From: Desulfurivibrionaceae bacterium
Lineage (GTDB): Bacteria > Desulfobacterota > Desulfobulbia > Desulfobulbales > VMSU01
NCBI GenBank assembly: GCA_030145275.1
Contig: JAQYVV010000001.1
Location: 275,269-339,268, forward strand
DNA length: 64,000 nt
Direction of reading: 5' to 3'
The position numbers were made by a program, and so were the translations under genes. Positions within the stretch are counted from its first letter, which is position 1, and every line of letters starts with the position of its first letter. Shown piece by piece: positions 52,053 to 61,711 of the stretch. The notes beneath the pieces are model-generated. The model did not search any database, had not been told where the DNA came from, and worked only from the letters and a program-made list of their open reading frames with translations.

Positions 52053-52185
52053 CAGAAATATTACAATTCATACATTTTTGTATACTGAGAAAAACCGGAA
52101 AAAGACTCCTTTTTTCGGTTTTTCAATTTTAGGGCTCTGTAATATTTAACAGTTTTCGCCATTTCAATTTTTCAAAGGTGTTCAT

Positions 52186-52767
52186 TTGCATCTCATCGTT
52201 GGCCTGGGGAATCCCGGCGAGAAATATAAGAAAACCCGCCATAACGTGGGTTTTTCTTTTTTGGATCAGTTGGCTGAAAAACATAGTTTTTCATTCTCAG
52301 ATTCTAAATGGAAAGCAAAAACCTGCAAAACGATTTTATGGGGAGAGCCGGTGGTTTTGGCAAAGCCTGAAACGTTTATGAATCTCAGCGGCGAGTCTGT
52401 AGGGCGTATAGCATCCTATTTCAAGATTGCTGCCGAAAAAATTGTTGTTGTCCATGATGAGCTTGACCTACCAACAGGGCGGGTTAAAATGGTCGTGGAC
52501 CGCGGTCCCGGTGGTCATAAGGGGATTGTTTCAATAATATCTCACCTGAACAGTAAGAACTTTGCACGTATACGTATTGGAGTAGGAAGGCCGAAATCAG
52601 AAATGATGGAGGTGAGCAGTTTTGTGCTTGGGAAATTTGAGGGGGCAGAACTGCAAGACATTGAAAAGATGTATAATGACATTGAGCATGGCATGGAATT
52701 ATATGTTCATCAGGGCAGAGCGGTGGCAATGAACTTCCTTAATACAATCAAGGTAAGCGCTCCATGA
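52186..52767 (+). CDS. pth: Peptidyl-tRNA hydrolase
   Basis: HLIVGLGNPGEKYKKTRHNVGF; TTG start; last codons lie in an inserted MITE. Confidence 0.95.
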   Translation: MHLIVGLGNPGEKYKKTRHNVGFSFLDQLAEKHSFSFSDSKWKAKTCKTILWGEPVVLAKPETFMNLSGESVGRIASYFKIAAEKIVVVHDELDLPTGRVKMVVDRGPGGHKGIVSIISHLNSKNFARIRIGVGRPKSEMMEVSSFVLGKFEGAELQDIEKMYNDIEHGMELYVHQGRAVAMNFLNTIKVSAP

Positions 52768-52905
52768 ACACCCCGCTGCACGTGATCGCCCCCGTGATAT
52801 ACAGGGGGTATAATCGCGTGGCTCGATCACGCACATCGGGGTGCCCCTGAAACGCTTACGGACTCGGGGTTATGCAATCTTGGGTGTACTTAATTGATCT
52901 CTAAC
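52753..52905 (+). mobile_element. IS66-like MITE, GTAAGCG family, copy B (153 bp)
   Basis: GTAAGCG... / ...CTCTAAC; exact 8-bp TSD CAATCAAG at 52745-52752 and 52906-52913. Confidence 0.93.
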
Positions 52906-52940
52906 CAATCAAGTAGCTTTCTGATAGTTTTTCTTGTTGA

Positions 52941-52968
52941 TTGCATATAACTGAATATATGTTATAAT
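52941..52968 (+). promoter_or_regulatory. Possible sigma70-like promoter upstream of carD
   Basis: TTGCAT, 16-nt spacer, TATAAT. Confidence 0.4.
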
Positions 52969-53181
52969 AGGGCCCATAAATATTATAGACCCATTCTGTG
53001 GCAATTTCTGAAAAGCCTTTTTTCGTTAAAGGCATCGCCGTTACCATATGTATTCACCTAATATATTCTTCTTTTTTCTAGTGTTGTCCACTGAACAAGT
53101 CAACACCTTTTCTTTTTCTAACTTAATGTCACCTGGTCCTTCTAGTTCCCGGTTGCAAAAAGTATCTATGAGGTTAATCCT

Positions 53182-53685
53182 ATGATTACAGAAACAGATT
53201 CACATGCGTTCGACATCGGTCAAATGGCAGTATACCCTGCCCATGGTGTTGGTCAGATAGAGTCCATTGAGTCCCGGGAAGTAGGCGGTATTTCCCAATC
53301 TTTTTATGTGATCCGTATTGTTGAATCAAATATGACAATAATGATTCCCACCAGCACAAGTGAAAATGTCGGTTTGAGAGCTATTATTGAAAAAGGTGAG
53401 GTAGATAAAATATTCGATATTTTGAAAAATCAGGATGTCAAAATAATGAGCCAGCCATGGAATCAGCGTTATCGTGAGTATATGGGTAAAATAAAAACTG
53501 GTTCTGTCTACGAAATAGCCGAAGTACTACGTGATTTATATATTCTGCAAGAGGACAAATCACTCTCTTTTGGAGAGAGAAAAATGATGGACACTGCCCA
53601 AAGCCTCCTTATTAAAGAAATTTCCATAGCCAACGAAATTCAGGAAGAAAAAGTAGAAGAAAACATAACACAGATTTTCTCCTGA
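53182..53685 (+). CDS. carD: CarD/CdnL family transcriptional regulator
   Basis: FDIGQMAVYPAHGVGQIESIESREVGG. Confidence 0.92.
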   Translation: MITETDSHAFDIGQMAVYPAHGVGQIESIESREVGGISQSFYVIRIVESNMTIMIPTSTSENVGLRAIIEKGEVDKIFDILKNQDVKIMSQPWNQRYREYMGKIKTGSVYEIAEVLRDLYILQEDKSLSFGERKMMDTAQSLLIKEISIANEIQEEKVEENITQIFS

Positions 53686-53751
53686 TCTCTCTTTCTTCTC
53701 TAATCTTCGCATGACCCCATGCCGCATTTTTTCCCTACCTACATTGTATTT

Positions 53752-53791
53752 AACAAACTGAAAAGGATTTTCCTTTTCAGTTTGTTGTTTT
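53752..53791 (+). terminator. Intrinsic terminator downstream of carD
   Basis: Perfect 16-bp stem AACAAACTGAAAAGGA-TTT-TCCTTTTCAGTTTGTT followed by GTTTTC. Confidence 0.75.
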
Positions 53792-53875
53792 CTTATAATA
53801 TCATCACCAATGAGCCAATGTGAAAGGTATTGAGATTTACCCCTTTGAACATATTATATCTTTTACGCACGGAGT

Positions 53876-54847
53876 ATGTCTTTGAACCCTAGTCTTGCCG
53901 AGAAAATAGGTCAAAAAGAAAGAATTGATCTAGTTGTGGATCAGGAAAATGCTGGGCGGCGGCTTGATCATTTTCTTAGTCAGGCAAATCTCGAAAAAAT
54001 TGGCACGTTTAGTCGTTCCATGTTTAAAGGTCTTATCACCAGGGGTGAGGTTTTTGTTAATGGCAAGAATGCAAAAGCAAGTTTAAGGCCAAAAGTTAAT
54101 GATAAAATAACACTCTTTATTCCTTCCCCCGAACCGCTGGATTTGATACCTGAAAAGGTTTTTTTTGAAATTATTTTCGAAGATTCCGATATTATTGTCA
54201 TCTCTAAACCACCAAACCTTGTCGTTCATCCAGCTTGTGGCCATCAAAGCGGCACCCTTGTTCACGGGTTATTGTATCACTGTAAGGATCTTGGGGGAAT
54301 AAACGGGACTATAAGGCCAGGGATTATTCACAGGCTTGATAAAGATACCTCTGGGCTTATGGTTGTCGCTAAGAATGATTATGCTCTTGGCGAAATTGTG
54401 CAGCAGTTTAAAGCAAAGACGGTACGAAAAATATATTTGGCAATAGTCCATGGTGTTCCCAGGATGAGAGAGGGAACTATTTATGGCAACATTGGGCGCC
54501 ATCCGGTCAACAGGAAGAAAATGGCTGTTTTGGCACATGGCGGGCGTGAATCTGTTACGCACTGGCGGCTCATTGAAGAATTTAAAGGTTTTTCGCTGAT
54601 TGAACTACAGCTGGAAACGGGACGGACCCATCAAATACGAGTGCATCTGACATCCATTGGTATCCCTGTTGCCGGAGATGAAGTTTATGGGAAGAAAAAG
54701 ATTGCAGATCAGAGTCTTGGGATTCAGCGGCAGTGCCTCCATGCGGCCAAGTTGTCATTTGTTCATCCGAGGACAGGTGTAAAGTTGGATTTTTCTGCTC
54801 CCCTATGGCCGGACATGGAAAACAGTCTGAAAGTTTTGAGGCACTAG
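53876..54847 (+). CDS. RluA/RluD family pseudouridine synthase
   Basis: S4 N-terminus, IIHRLDKDTSGLMVVAKN, GRTHQIRVHL. Confidence 0.93.
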   Translation: MSLNPSLAEKIGQKERIDLVVDQENAGRRLDHFLSQANLEKIGTFSRSMFKGLITRGEVFVNGKNAKASLRPKVNDKITLFIPSPEPLDLIPEKVFFEIIFEDSDIIVISKPPNLVVHPACGHQSGTLVHGLLYHCKDLGGINGTIRPGIIHRLDKDTSGLMVVAKNDYALGEIVQQFKAKTVRKIYLAIVHGVPRMREGTIYGNIGRHPVNRKKMAVLAHGGRESVTHWRLIEEFKGFSLIELQLETGRTHQIRVHLTSIGIPVAGDEVYGKKKIADQSLGIQRQCLHAAKLSFVHPRTGVKLDFSAPLWPDMENSLKVLRH

Positions 54848-54922
54848 AGCCTCACAGATTGTTTCCTTGGAGTCTTCATTTATCCCCGGATGGGGAGTTA
54901 AATCTGAGAGCGAAAGAGTAGC

Positions 54923-55525
54923 ATGATGATTGGTGTAACCGGAGGCATTAGTTCAGGAAAGAGCGCTGTAGTGGAACGTCTCTGCGAAGAGACCGGATTT
55001 TGTTCTGTGAGTGCTGATAAGATTGCAGCAGCTCTTCTTGCTGGCCCTGGGAGGCCTCTTGAGCTTCTTCGTAGGATCATCGGGGATAGTTATTTCTTTG
55101 CAGATGGGAACTTGGACAGAGCCTCTTTTAGACAGGCCCTGTTCTCAAACGCTTCTTTTCGTAAAGAAGTAGACGAGCTATTGCACCCTATAATCTTCGC
55201 TTCTCTGAAAGAAAAGGTGCGGAAGCTGGAAGCTGATACGGGGCGCCCGGTTATTGCAGAAATACCGCTTCTCTACGAGGCTGGCTGGCAGGATGAATTT
55301 TCTGAAATAGTTGTTGTTTACGCATCAGACCAGCTCTGTCTGAAACGCTTACGGGAAAGGGATAGTCTCAGTTTAGCAGCAGCCGAGAACACCATTGCAG
55401 CGCAGAAGCCAATTGAAGAAAAGGTCATTTTGGCTGATTACATTATTGATAACAGTGCTACATGGTCAGATACCTTACCGCAAATTAAAAGGCTCGGGGT
55501 AATTCTCCTTGCAAAAAGAGCTTGA
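54923..55525 (+). CDS. coaE: Dephospho-CoA kinase
   Basis: MIGVTGGISSGKSAV, VIAEIPLLYEAGW. Confidence 0.93.
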   Translation: MMIGVTGGISSGKSAVVERLCEETGFCSVSADKIAAALLAGPGRPLELLRRIIGDSYFFADGNLDRASFRQALFSNASFRKEVDELLHPIIFASLKEKVRKLEADTGRPVIAEIPLLYEAGWQDEFSEIVVVYASDQLCLKRLRERDSLSLAAAENTIAAQKPIEEKVILADYIIDNSATWSDTLPQIKRLGVILLAKRA

Positions 55526-55863
55526 CATGGGAGTCTTGTGGCAATATAAGTGTATTCAGCATATTTCAGGAACATCTAGTTTCGAATTCACACACACCCA
55601 AAAATTCCCATTTATTGACAATCTATATTTTATATTTCAACCTATATAAATCTATAATATAACAACAAACTCATCATTTCTAACATATCATTGCCCTCAA
55701 TAATTCATATTTTCGCATAACAATTTTGCTCTTTGCCAATAACGCGTAATTTGGTTCATACTTTTTTGAACCGGCCGCGCCTGTCTAAACCGGTCTCCAG
55801 AAAACTTTTCTCTATGTTGTCTGTTTTTTGGCTGCCACGATTAACTTGGAGGATATTTCCCGG

Positions 55864-57120
55864 ATGGATCTTGCTGTATTAAAATTAAAAAAAATCAATG
55901 AGCTTACTCAGCTTGCTAAAAAATACCGTATTGAGGGCTATAGTGGCCTGCGCAAACAAGAGCTGATATTTGAGATCCTTAAAGCCTATGCCGCCCAGGA
56001 AGTGGAAAAAGGCGCTAATCGGGGAAACGGCGTTTTAGAGATTTTACCTGACGGGTTTGGGTTTTTACGAGCCCCTGATTATAATTATTTGCCAGGCCCT
56101 GATGATATTTATGTTTCACCTTCTCAGATCCGCAGGTTGAACCTGAAAACTGGGGATACCATTGAGGGACAAATTCGTTCTCCAAAGGAAGGGGAAAGGT
56201 ATTTCGCCCTTTTGAAAGTTGATTCAATAAACTATGAGAAACCTGAGAAAAATAAGGATAAGACACTCTTTTCAAACCTGACACCTTTGCACCCCCAGGA
56301 TAAAATTAATATTGAGGCTGATCCTAAAAACTATTCGACCCGGGTGCTCAACTTCATGTCTCCGATCGGAAAGGGGCAGAGAGGCCTAATTGTTGCGCCT
56401 CCTCGAACAGGAAAGACAATTCTTTTAAAAGATATAGCAAACAGTATTATCAAGAACCATAAAGAGGTAATACTTATAGTTTTACTCATTGATGAACGTC
56501 CGGAAGAAGTTACTGATATGGCTCGTAGTGTTGACGCTGAAGTAGTTAGCTCCACTTTTGATGAGCCGCCCCAGAGACATATTCAGGTTGCTGAAATGGT
56601 GTTGAAAAAGGCCAGACGTCTTGTGGAACACAAAAAAGATGTTGTCATACTTCTGGATAGTATCACCAGGTTGGCCCGCGCCTATAATACGGTTGTGCCT
56701 CCAAGCGGCAAGATATTGTCTGGCGGAGTTGACTCTAACGCCTTACAGCGACCAAAAAGATTTTTTGGGGCAGCTAGAAATATTGAAGAAGGAGGCAGTT
56801 TAACAATTATAGCTACGGCACTTGTTGAAACAGGCAGCCGCATGGATGAGGTTATTTTTGAGGAGTTCAAGGGGACTGGCAATATGGAAGTGGTACTTGA
56901 CCGGAAAATGTCGGAACGCCGCATCTATCCAGCCTTTGATATAAATCGATCTGGAACCAGAAAAGAAGATCTTTTACTAACAAAAGAAGAGATGAACAAA
57001 ACCTGGATCTTACGAAATCTTCTTTCGCCCATGAACCCGGCGGATGCCATGGAATTTTTATTGTCTAAAATGAAAAGGACCAAGACCAACGAGGACTTTT
57101 TTGATTCAATGAATGGTTGA
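55864..57120 (+). CDS. rho: Transcription termination factor Rho
   Basis: [52 protein letters not shown] track start 55828. Confidence 0.97.
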   Translation: MDLAVLKLKKINELTQLAKKYRIEGYSGLRKQELIFEILKAYAAQEVEKGANRGNGVLEILPDGFGFLRAPDYNYLPGPDDIYVSPSQIRRLNLKTGDTIEGQIRSPKEGERYFALLKVDSINYEKPEKNKDKTLFSNLTPLHPQDKINIEADPKNYSTRVLNFMSPIGKGQRGLIVAPPRTGKTILLKDIANSIIKNHKEVILIVLLIDERPEEVTDMARSVDAEVVSSTFDEPPQRHIQVAEMVLKKARRLVEHKKDVVILLDSITRLARAYNTVVPPSGKILSGGVDSNALQRPKRFFGAARNIEEGGSLTIIATALVETGSRMDEVIFEEFKGTGNMEVVLDRKMSERRIYPAFDINRSGTRKEDLLLTKEEMNKTWILRNLLSPMNPADAMEFLLSKMKRTKTNEDFFDSMNG

Positions 57121-57197
57121 AAAAAAAAGTGAGATGTTGTATATGATTCTGCTTCTGGTTTAAATGGTTGAAAAAAAATAATATTGAGGATTTTGTA

Positions 57198-57413
57198 ATG
57201 AAGAAAGATATCCACCCGGCATATAAAAACATAGTTGCTACCTGCGCTTGCGGTAACGAGGTAGAACTTGGTTCTGTCAATGATGAGATCAAAGTTGAGA
57301 TCTGTTCGGCTTGTCACCCGTTCTTTACAGGTAAACAGAAATTGATTGATACAGCAGGACGAGTAGAAAAGTTCATGAAAAAATACGAAAAACACTACAA
57401 CAAACCAAGCTAA
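57198..57413 (+). CDS. rpmE: 50S ribosomal protein L31
   Basis: [24 protein letters not shown]...[29 protein letters not shown] track start 57168. Confidence 0.97.
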   Translation: MKKDIHPAYKNIVATCACGNEVELGSVNDEIKVEICSACHPFFTGKQKLIDTAGRVEKFMKKYEKHYNKPS

Positions 57414-57445
57414 ATCGAGAGGTTTACACCTTTTTTTAGTGCCTT

Positions 57446-57549
57446 ATAACTGAAATCCTGTCACAAAAAACAGATAAGCGAAGACTTCGATAATTCCAGT
57501 ATGTTGCAGACCACTGCTAAGGCACTTATTTCCGGTTTATCCGGATTAG
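57446..57549 (+). repeat. AGTRCCTTA-family foldback repeat, copy 3
   Basis: TTTAGTGCCTTATAACTGAAATCCTGTCACAAAAAACAG...TAAGGCACTTATTTCCGGTTTATCCGGATTAG. Confidence 0.7.
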
Positions 57550-57672
57550 ATCCTTTTTTACTATTGTTGTAATCGTTTCATTAGCACTGTCACATGATTG
57601 TGGCGGTGCTTCTGTCTTTTTAAGCACCTTTTTTTTATCTCACCCACCCAACTCTCTAAGAGAAGCATTCAC

Positions 57673-58740
57673 ATGTTTGAAAAATTTGAACATATTCAGG
57701 AAAAGCGACTTGAGCTTGAAGCGAAACTTTCAGATCCTGCCATTATAGGGAATCAGAATAAGTTTCGCGAAATTGCCAAGGAGCACTCCCATGTTTCTAA
57801 AATAGATGATTTATACAGCCAATATAAAAAGGTGCTTGCCGACCTGCAGGATAATAAGCAATTATTGCAGGAGGAAGATGATGACGAGATGGTTGCACTA
57901 ATTAAAAGTGAAATTGAAGATCTAAAGGAACAACGGTTAAATCTTGATAAACTATTGAAGATTCTTCTTCTTCCCCGGGACCCCAATGACGACAAGAATA
58001 TTCTTCTTGAAATCAGAGCCGGAACGGGTGGTGATGAGTCTGCCCTTTTTTCTGCAGATCTCTTCCGTATGTACAGCAGATATGCTGAGAGTCAGGGATG
58101 GAAAATCGAGATACTTTCCAGCAATCCCATAGGTATTGGTGGTTTTAAAGAAGTTATTGCACTCATTACTGGCAAACAGGTATACAGCAAACTAAAATAC
58201 GAATCTGGTGTGCATCGCGTCCAACGGGTGCCTGAAACTGAGGCCCAGGGTAGGGTACATACCTCTGCTGTAACTGTTGCCGTATTACCGGAGGCCGATG
58301 ATGTTGAGGTGCAAATCGACAATACTGAACTTCGGATCGACACCTATCGCGCTAGTGGAGCGGGCGGGCAGCATGTCAATAAAACCGAATCTGCTATCCG
58401 CATAACCCATCTTCCCACCGGCTTGGTTGTAACCTGCCAGGATGAATCATCCCAGCACAAGAATAAAGCCAAGGCCCTCAAGGTTTTAAAGGCCCGTCTT
58501 TTCGATGCCATGCAGCAGGAACAGCATGATCGTATGTCAGCCGATCGCAAGAGTCAGGTCGGTTCAGGTGACCGCAGTGAAAGAATCAGGACCTATAATT
58601 TCCCCCAGGGGAGAGTCAGCGACCACCGGATCAATCTGACGCTCTATAAACTTGATGATATAATGTTTGGGAAACTCGACAATGTCATTGATCCTCTTAT
58701 TGCCAACAATCAGGCAGAGGCCTTGAAAACGATCCAATAG
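57673..58740 (+). CDS. prfA: Peptide chain release factor 1
   Basis: [43 protein letters not shown] (GGQ); ORF track start 57598. Confidence 0.97.
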   Translation: MFEKFEHIQEKRLELEAKLSDPAIIGNQNKFREIAKEHSHVSKIDDLYSQYKKVLADLQDNKQLLQEEDDDEMVALIKSEIEDLKEQRLNLDKLLKILLLPRDPNDDKNILLEIRAGTGGDESALFSADLFRMYSRYAESQGWKIEILSSNPIGIGGFKEVIALITGKQVYSKLKYESGVHRVQRVPETEAQGRVHTSAVTVAVLPEADDVEVQIDNTELRIDTYRASGAGGQHVNKTESAIRITHLPTGLVVTCQDESSQHKNKAKALKVLKARLFDAMQQEQHDRMSADRKSQVGSGDRSERIRTYNFPQGRVSDHRINLTLYKLDDIMFGKLDNVIDPLIANNQAEALKTIQ

Positions 58741-59600
58741 TGCTCATTTCAGAACTCTATAAGCATGGAGTCAAACTCCTCAACGATGCAGGTATTGCTG
58801 ATTCGGAGCTTGAAGTCTCTCTCCTGCTTGCACATTTTCTCCAAAAATCCAGAACATATATTTATTTATTCGGCTCAGAAACAGTTTCTGAAAACAGCAG
58901 AACTAAATTCGAAAATTCTCTGGCCAAAAGACTTGAACGGTTTCCGCTTGCCTATATTATAGGTGAACAGGAGTTCTGGTCTCTTCCTTTTACAGTCAGT
59001 CCTGATGTCCTTATTCCCCGGCCTGAGACAGAGCAGATGCTTGAAATGGTTTTGTCCGCCGTGCAAGATTATCCTTGTAAAGTTGAAAATATTCTTGACT
59101 TAGGGACTGGATCTGGTGCTATTGCAATTGTCTTGGCCAAGGAAATTGAGCAGGCATCAGTTGTTGCCATTGACAGATCAATGGCAGCTCTGAAAATTGC
59201 TCAGACAAATATTCTCAGACATGGTTTGTCCAATAGAGTACATTGTCTCTGTTCGGATTGGGGTAGATCCGTTGCTCCTCTGAAATGGGACCTGATTGTT
59301 TCCAATCCCCCGTATATCGCAGGTGATGTCATGGATGATTTGGAGCCAGAGGTGCAAAAAGAACCAGGCTCTGCTTTAGATGGTGGGATTCATGGCATGG
59401 AAACCATACAGGTCTTGGCCTCACAACTGCAAAAGTTGCTTAAACCAGGGGGATGGTTTTTTATGGAAATTGGCTATGATCAAGAACAGTATGTTCTTGA
59501 TCTTTTTCATTCTTTTTCGTGCTTTGAAAAAATACGGGTTAGGAAGGATCATGCCGGTTTGGCAAGAGTTTTACAGGCCCAAAAAGTAAATATCCGCTAA
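58740..59600 (+). CDS. prmC: Release factor glutamine methyltransferase
   Basis: LDLGTGSGAIAIVLA, VSNPPYI; overlaps prfA stop. Confidence 0.95.
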   Translation: MLISELYKHGVKLLNDAGIADSELEVSLLLAHFLQKSRTYIYLFGSETVSENSRTKFENSLAKRLERFPLAYIIGEQEFWSLPFTVSPDVLIPRPETEQMLEMVLSAVQDYPCKVENILDLGTGSGAIAIVLAKEIEQASVVAIDRSMAALKIAQTNILRHGLSNRVHCLCSDWGRSVAPLKWDLIVSNPPYIAGDVMDDLEPEVQKEPGSALDGGIHGMETIQVLASQLQKLLKPGGWFFMEIGYDQEQYVLDLFHSFSCFEKIRVRKDHAGLARVLQAQKVNIR

Positions 59601-59731
59601 CACTCCAGCTGCTGCGTGCGCTCAGGCTGACTCACGTAGAACCACTACGCTTCGTCATCCTGAACGTACACATCTGAAGCGTTATCAAACATTTACAATA
59701 TGGTGTTTTCTCTAGCAAGCCGAAAATTTAC
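59586..59731. mobile_element. IS66-like MITE, GTAA family, ~146 bp, overlapping prmC 3' end
   Basis: GTAAATATCCGCTAACACTC / GCAAGCCGAAAATTTAC; same architecture as 48856-49010; TSD eroded (AGGCCCAAAAA vs AGGCAAAAAA). Confidence 0.75.
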
Positions 59732-59802
59732 AGGCAAAAAACAATGGATTGAGAATGGGAAATGTGAATTATCTTTGCTTAAGTTTCCGACTTTTCTTAA
59801 TT

Positions 59803-59830
59803 CTTTCAACTTTCAACTTTCATCTTTCAA
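59803..59830 (+). repeat. Short tandem repeat, 4 x CTTTCAA-type heptamer
   Basis: ctttcaa ctttcaa ctttcat ctttcaa, ending about 10 nt before murA ATG. Confidence 0.9.
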
Positions 59831-59839
59831 CTCATAAAC

Positions 59840-61099
59840 ATGGATAAAATAATAATAAAAGGGGGTAAGCCCCTTCACGGAACTATTCAAATCAGTGGCG
59901 CTAAAAATGCTGCTCTGCCTCTTCTTGCTGCCACACTCCTCGTGCCGGGATGGCATACTCTGCATAATTTCCCAGACCTAAGAGATACGCGAACAACTCT
60001 TAAGCTTCTTGCCTCCCTTGGTGTTTTATGGGAAAAAATAGGTGAAAATTCTATCAGAATTAATTCTGAAAATCTAAAAAACATCGAGGCCTCCTACGAC
60101 CTGGTCAAGACTATGAGGGCTTCAGTTTTGGTTCTTGGTCCACTTTTGGCAAGACAGGGTAGGGCAAGGGTATCACTACCGGGAGGATGTGCCATAGGTG
60201 CTAGACCTATTAACTTTCATTTGCTAGGCTTTGAAAAAATGGGAGCTAAACTTGAACTTTTAGATGGCTACGTCGATGCGCATGTTCCTGGAAAGCTGCA
60301 TGGGGCAAACATATATTTTGATGTTCCTTCTGTGACGGGGACGGAAAATATTCTGATGGCTGCTGTTCTTGCTGAAGGGACAACGATTATAAAAAACGCG
60401 GCTCGAGAACCTGAAGTTGGTAACCTTATCGATATGCTCAACGAAATGGGTGGGCATATCGAAGGTAGAGGCTCTGACACCTTGACTGTTCAGGGCGTGG
60501 AAACATTACATCCTGCCGAGATGCGAATTATTCCCGATAGGATTGAGACAGGCACCTATATGATTGCTGTAGGAGCTGCTGGAGGTGATGTTACCCTGAC
60601 AAATTGCAGCCCCAATCACCTCCCCTCTCTTTTTGAAAAGCTTCATTCTGTTGGACTTAGCGTTGAAGGAAATGGTAGTTCGATAAGAATTAGAAGAACA
60701 GGTGGGCTTCAAAATGTAGATATTAAAACGCTGCCTTATCCTGGTTTTCCAACTGATCTTCAGGCTCAAATTATGGCACTTATGACCTTAACTGAAGGTG
60801 TTTCGATGATTAACGAAACAATTTTTGAAAATAGGTTTATGCATGTGGCAGAGTTGCGTCGTATGGGGGCACAAATAAAGACCGATGGTCGTACGGCAAT
60901 TGTGAATGGTGCTGGTTCTTTGACAGGTGCCAAGGTTATGGCTACAGATCTGAGGGCCTCAGCTTCACTTGTCATAGCCGCTTTAGCTGCAGAGGGGACA
61001 ACTGAAATCTCACGAATTTATCACCTGGAACGGGGGTATGATAATCTGGTCGGCAAACTCAGCTCTTTGGGTGCAGATATCTGCCAGGTTAAAGAATAG
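59840..61099 (+). CDS. murA: UDP-N-acetylglucosamine 1-carboxyvinyltransferase
   Basis: [39 protein letters not shown]. Confidence 0.97.
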   Translation: MDKIIIKGGKPLHGTIQISGAKNAALPLLAATLLVPGWHTLHNFPDLRDTRTTLKLLASLGVLWEKIGENSIRINSENLKNIEASYDLVKTMRASVLVLGPLLARQGRARVSLPGGCAIGARPINFHLLGFEKMGAKLELLDGYVDAHVPGKLHGANIYFDVPSVTGTENILMAAVLAEGTTIIKNAAREPEVGNLIDMLNEMGGHIEGRGSDTLTVQGVETLHPAEMRIIPDRIETGTYMIAVGAAGGDVTLTNCSPNHLPSLFEKLHSVGLSVEGNGSSIRIRRTGGLQNVDIKTLPYPGFPTDLQAQIMALMTLTEGVSMINETIFENRFMHVAELRRMGAQIKTDGRTAIVNGAGSLTGAKVMATDLRASASLVIAALAAEGTTEISRIYHLERGYDNLVGKLSSLGADICQVKE

Positions 61100-61201
61100 G
61101 TAAGCGCTCCATGAACACCCCGATGTGCGTGATCGGGGTGCCCCTGAAACGCTTACGGACTCAGGGGGATGCAATCTTGGGTGTATTTATTGATCGCTAA
61201 C
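61100..61201 (+). mobile_element. IS66-like MITE, GTAAGCG family, copy C (internally shortened, 102 bp)
   Basis: GTAAGCGCTCCATGAACACCCC...GATCGCTAAC; 7/8 TSD AAGAATAG (61092-61099) / AAAAATAG (61202-61209). Confidence 0.88.
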
Positions 61202-61342
61202 AAAAATAGTGTGGGAAGTTATCATTGCCGTACTCACTCAGAAACTGACAACTTAGACCTTGACAAGATGATTTACGCAAATCTATAGTGTGAATCACAT
61301 ATAGATTTTAAATCCCCTAATCATAAGGCAGTGAGGATTATT

Positions 61343-61693
61343 ATGTCTGAAGAATTAAGAAAACATCCAAGAATTGACTCTCTAAACCTGTCTTATTTAT
61401 GCATAGATGACGCTGGCACTATTATTGAGCAGAATATGGGACGTACATTGAACGTTTCTGCTACCGGGATTTGTCTTGAAACTCATTTCGAAATAAAGCC
61501 TAATTACAATTTAGTGTTGACTATTGCCTTCGAGGAAGACCTGATTGAAGTAAAGGGTAAAATCGCTTACTGCCGACCTGGCGTTGCCGATATGTATGAG
61601 ACGGGGGTTGAGTTTACGGATATGGACGATAATGCCAAGGAAATTTATCAAAAATATGTTCAGTTGTTTGATAAACAAAAGGCTAAAGCGTGA
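61343..61693 (+). CDS. PilZ domain protein
   Basis: RKHPRIDSLNLSYLCID...NVSATGICLET...YETGVEFTDMD; ORF track start 61331. Confidence 0.85.
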   Translation: MSEELRKHPRIDSLNLSYLCIDDAGTIIEQNMGRTLNVSATGICLETHFEIKPNYNLVLTIAFEEDLIEVKGKIAYCRPGVADMYETGVEFTDMDDNAKEIYQKYVQLFDKQKAKA

Positions 61694-61711
61694 TTTTCTC
61701 TATTTTGGAAC

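Noticed and set aside
52069-52130. Inverted repeat GAAAAACCGGAAAAAG...CCTTTTTTCGGTTTTTC as another MITE
   Set aside because: Short, no terminal signature or TSD; more likely an ordinary terminator-like hairpin downstream of rplY
59586-59731. Integron attC-like site (TAAC ... GCGTTA around a variable stem)
   Set aside because: Does not fit RYYYAAC/GTTRRRY core sites, no integrase in the window, and sister copies show 8-bp TSDs and GTAA ends typical of transposition
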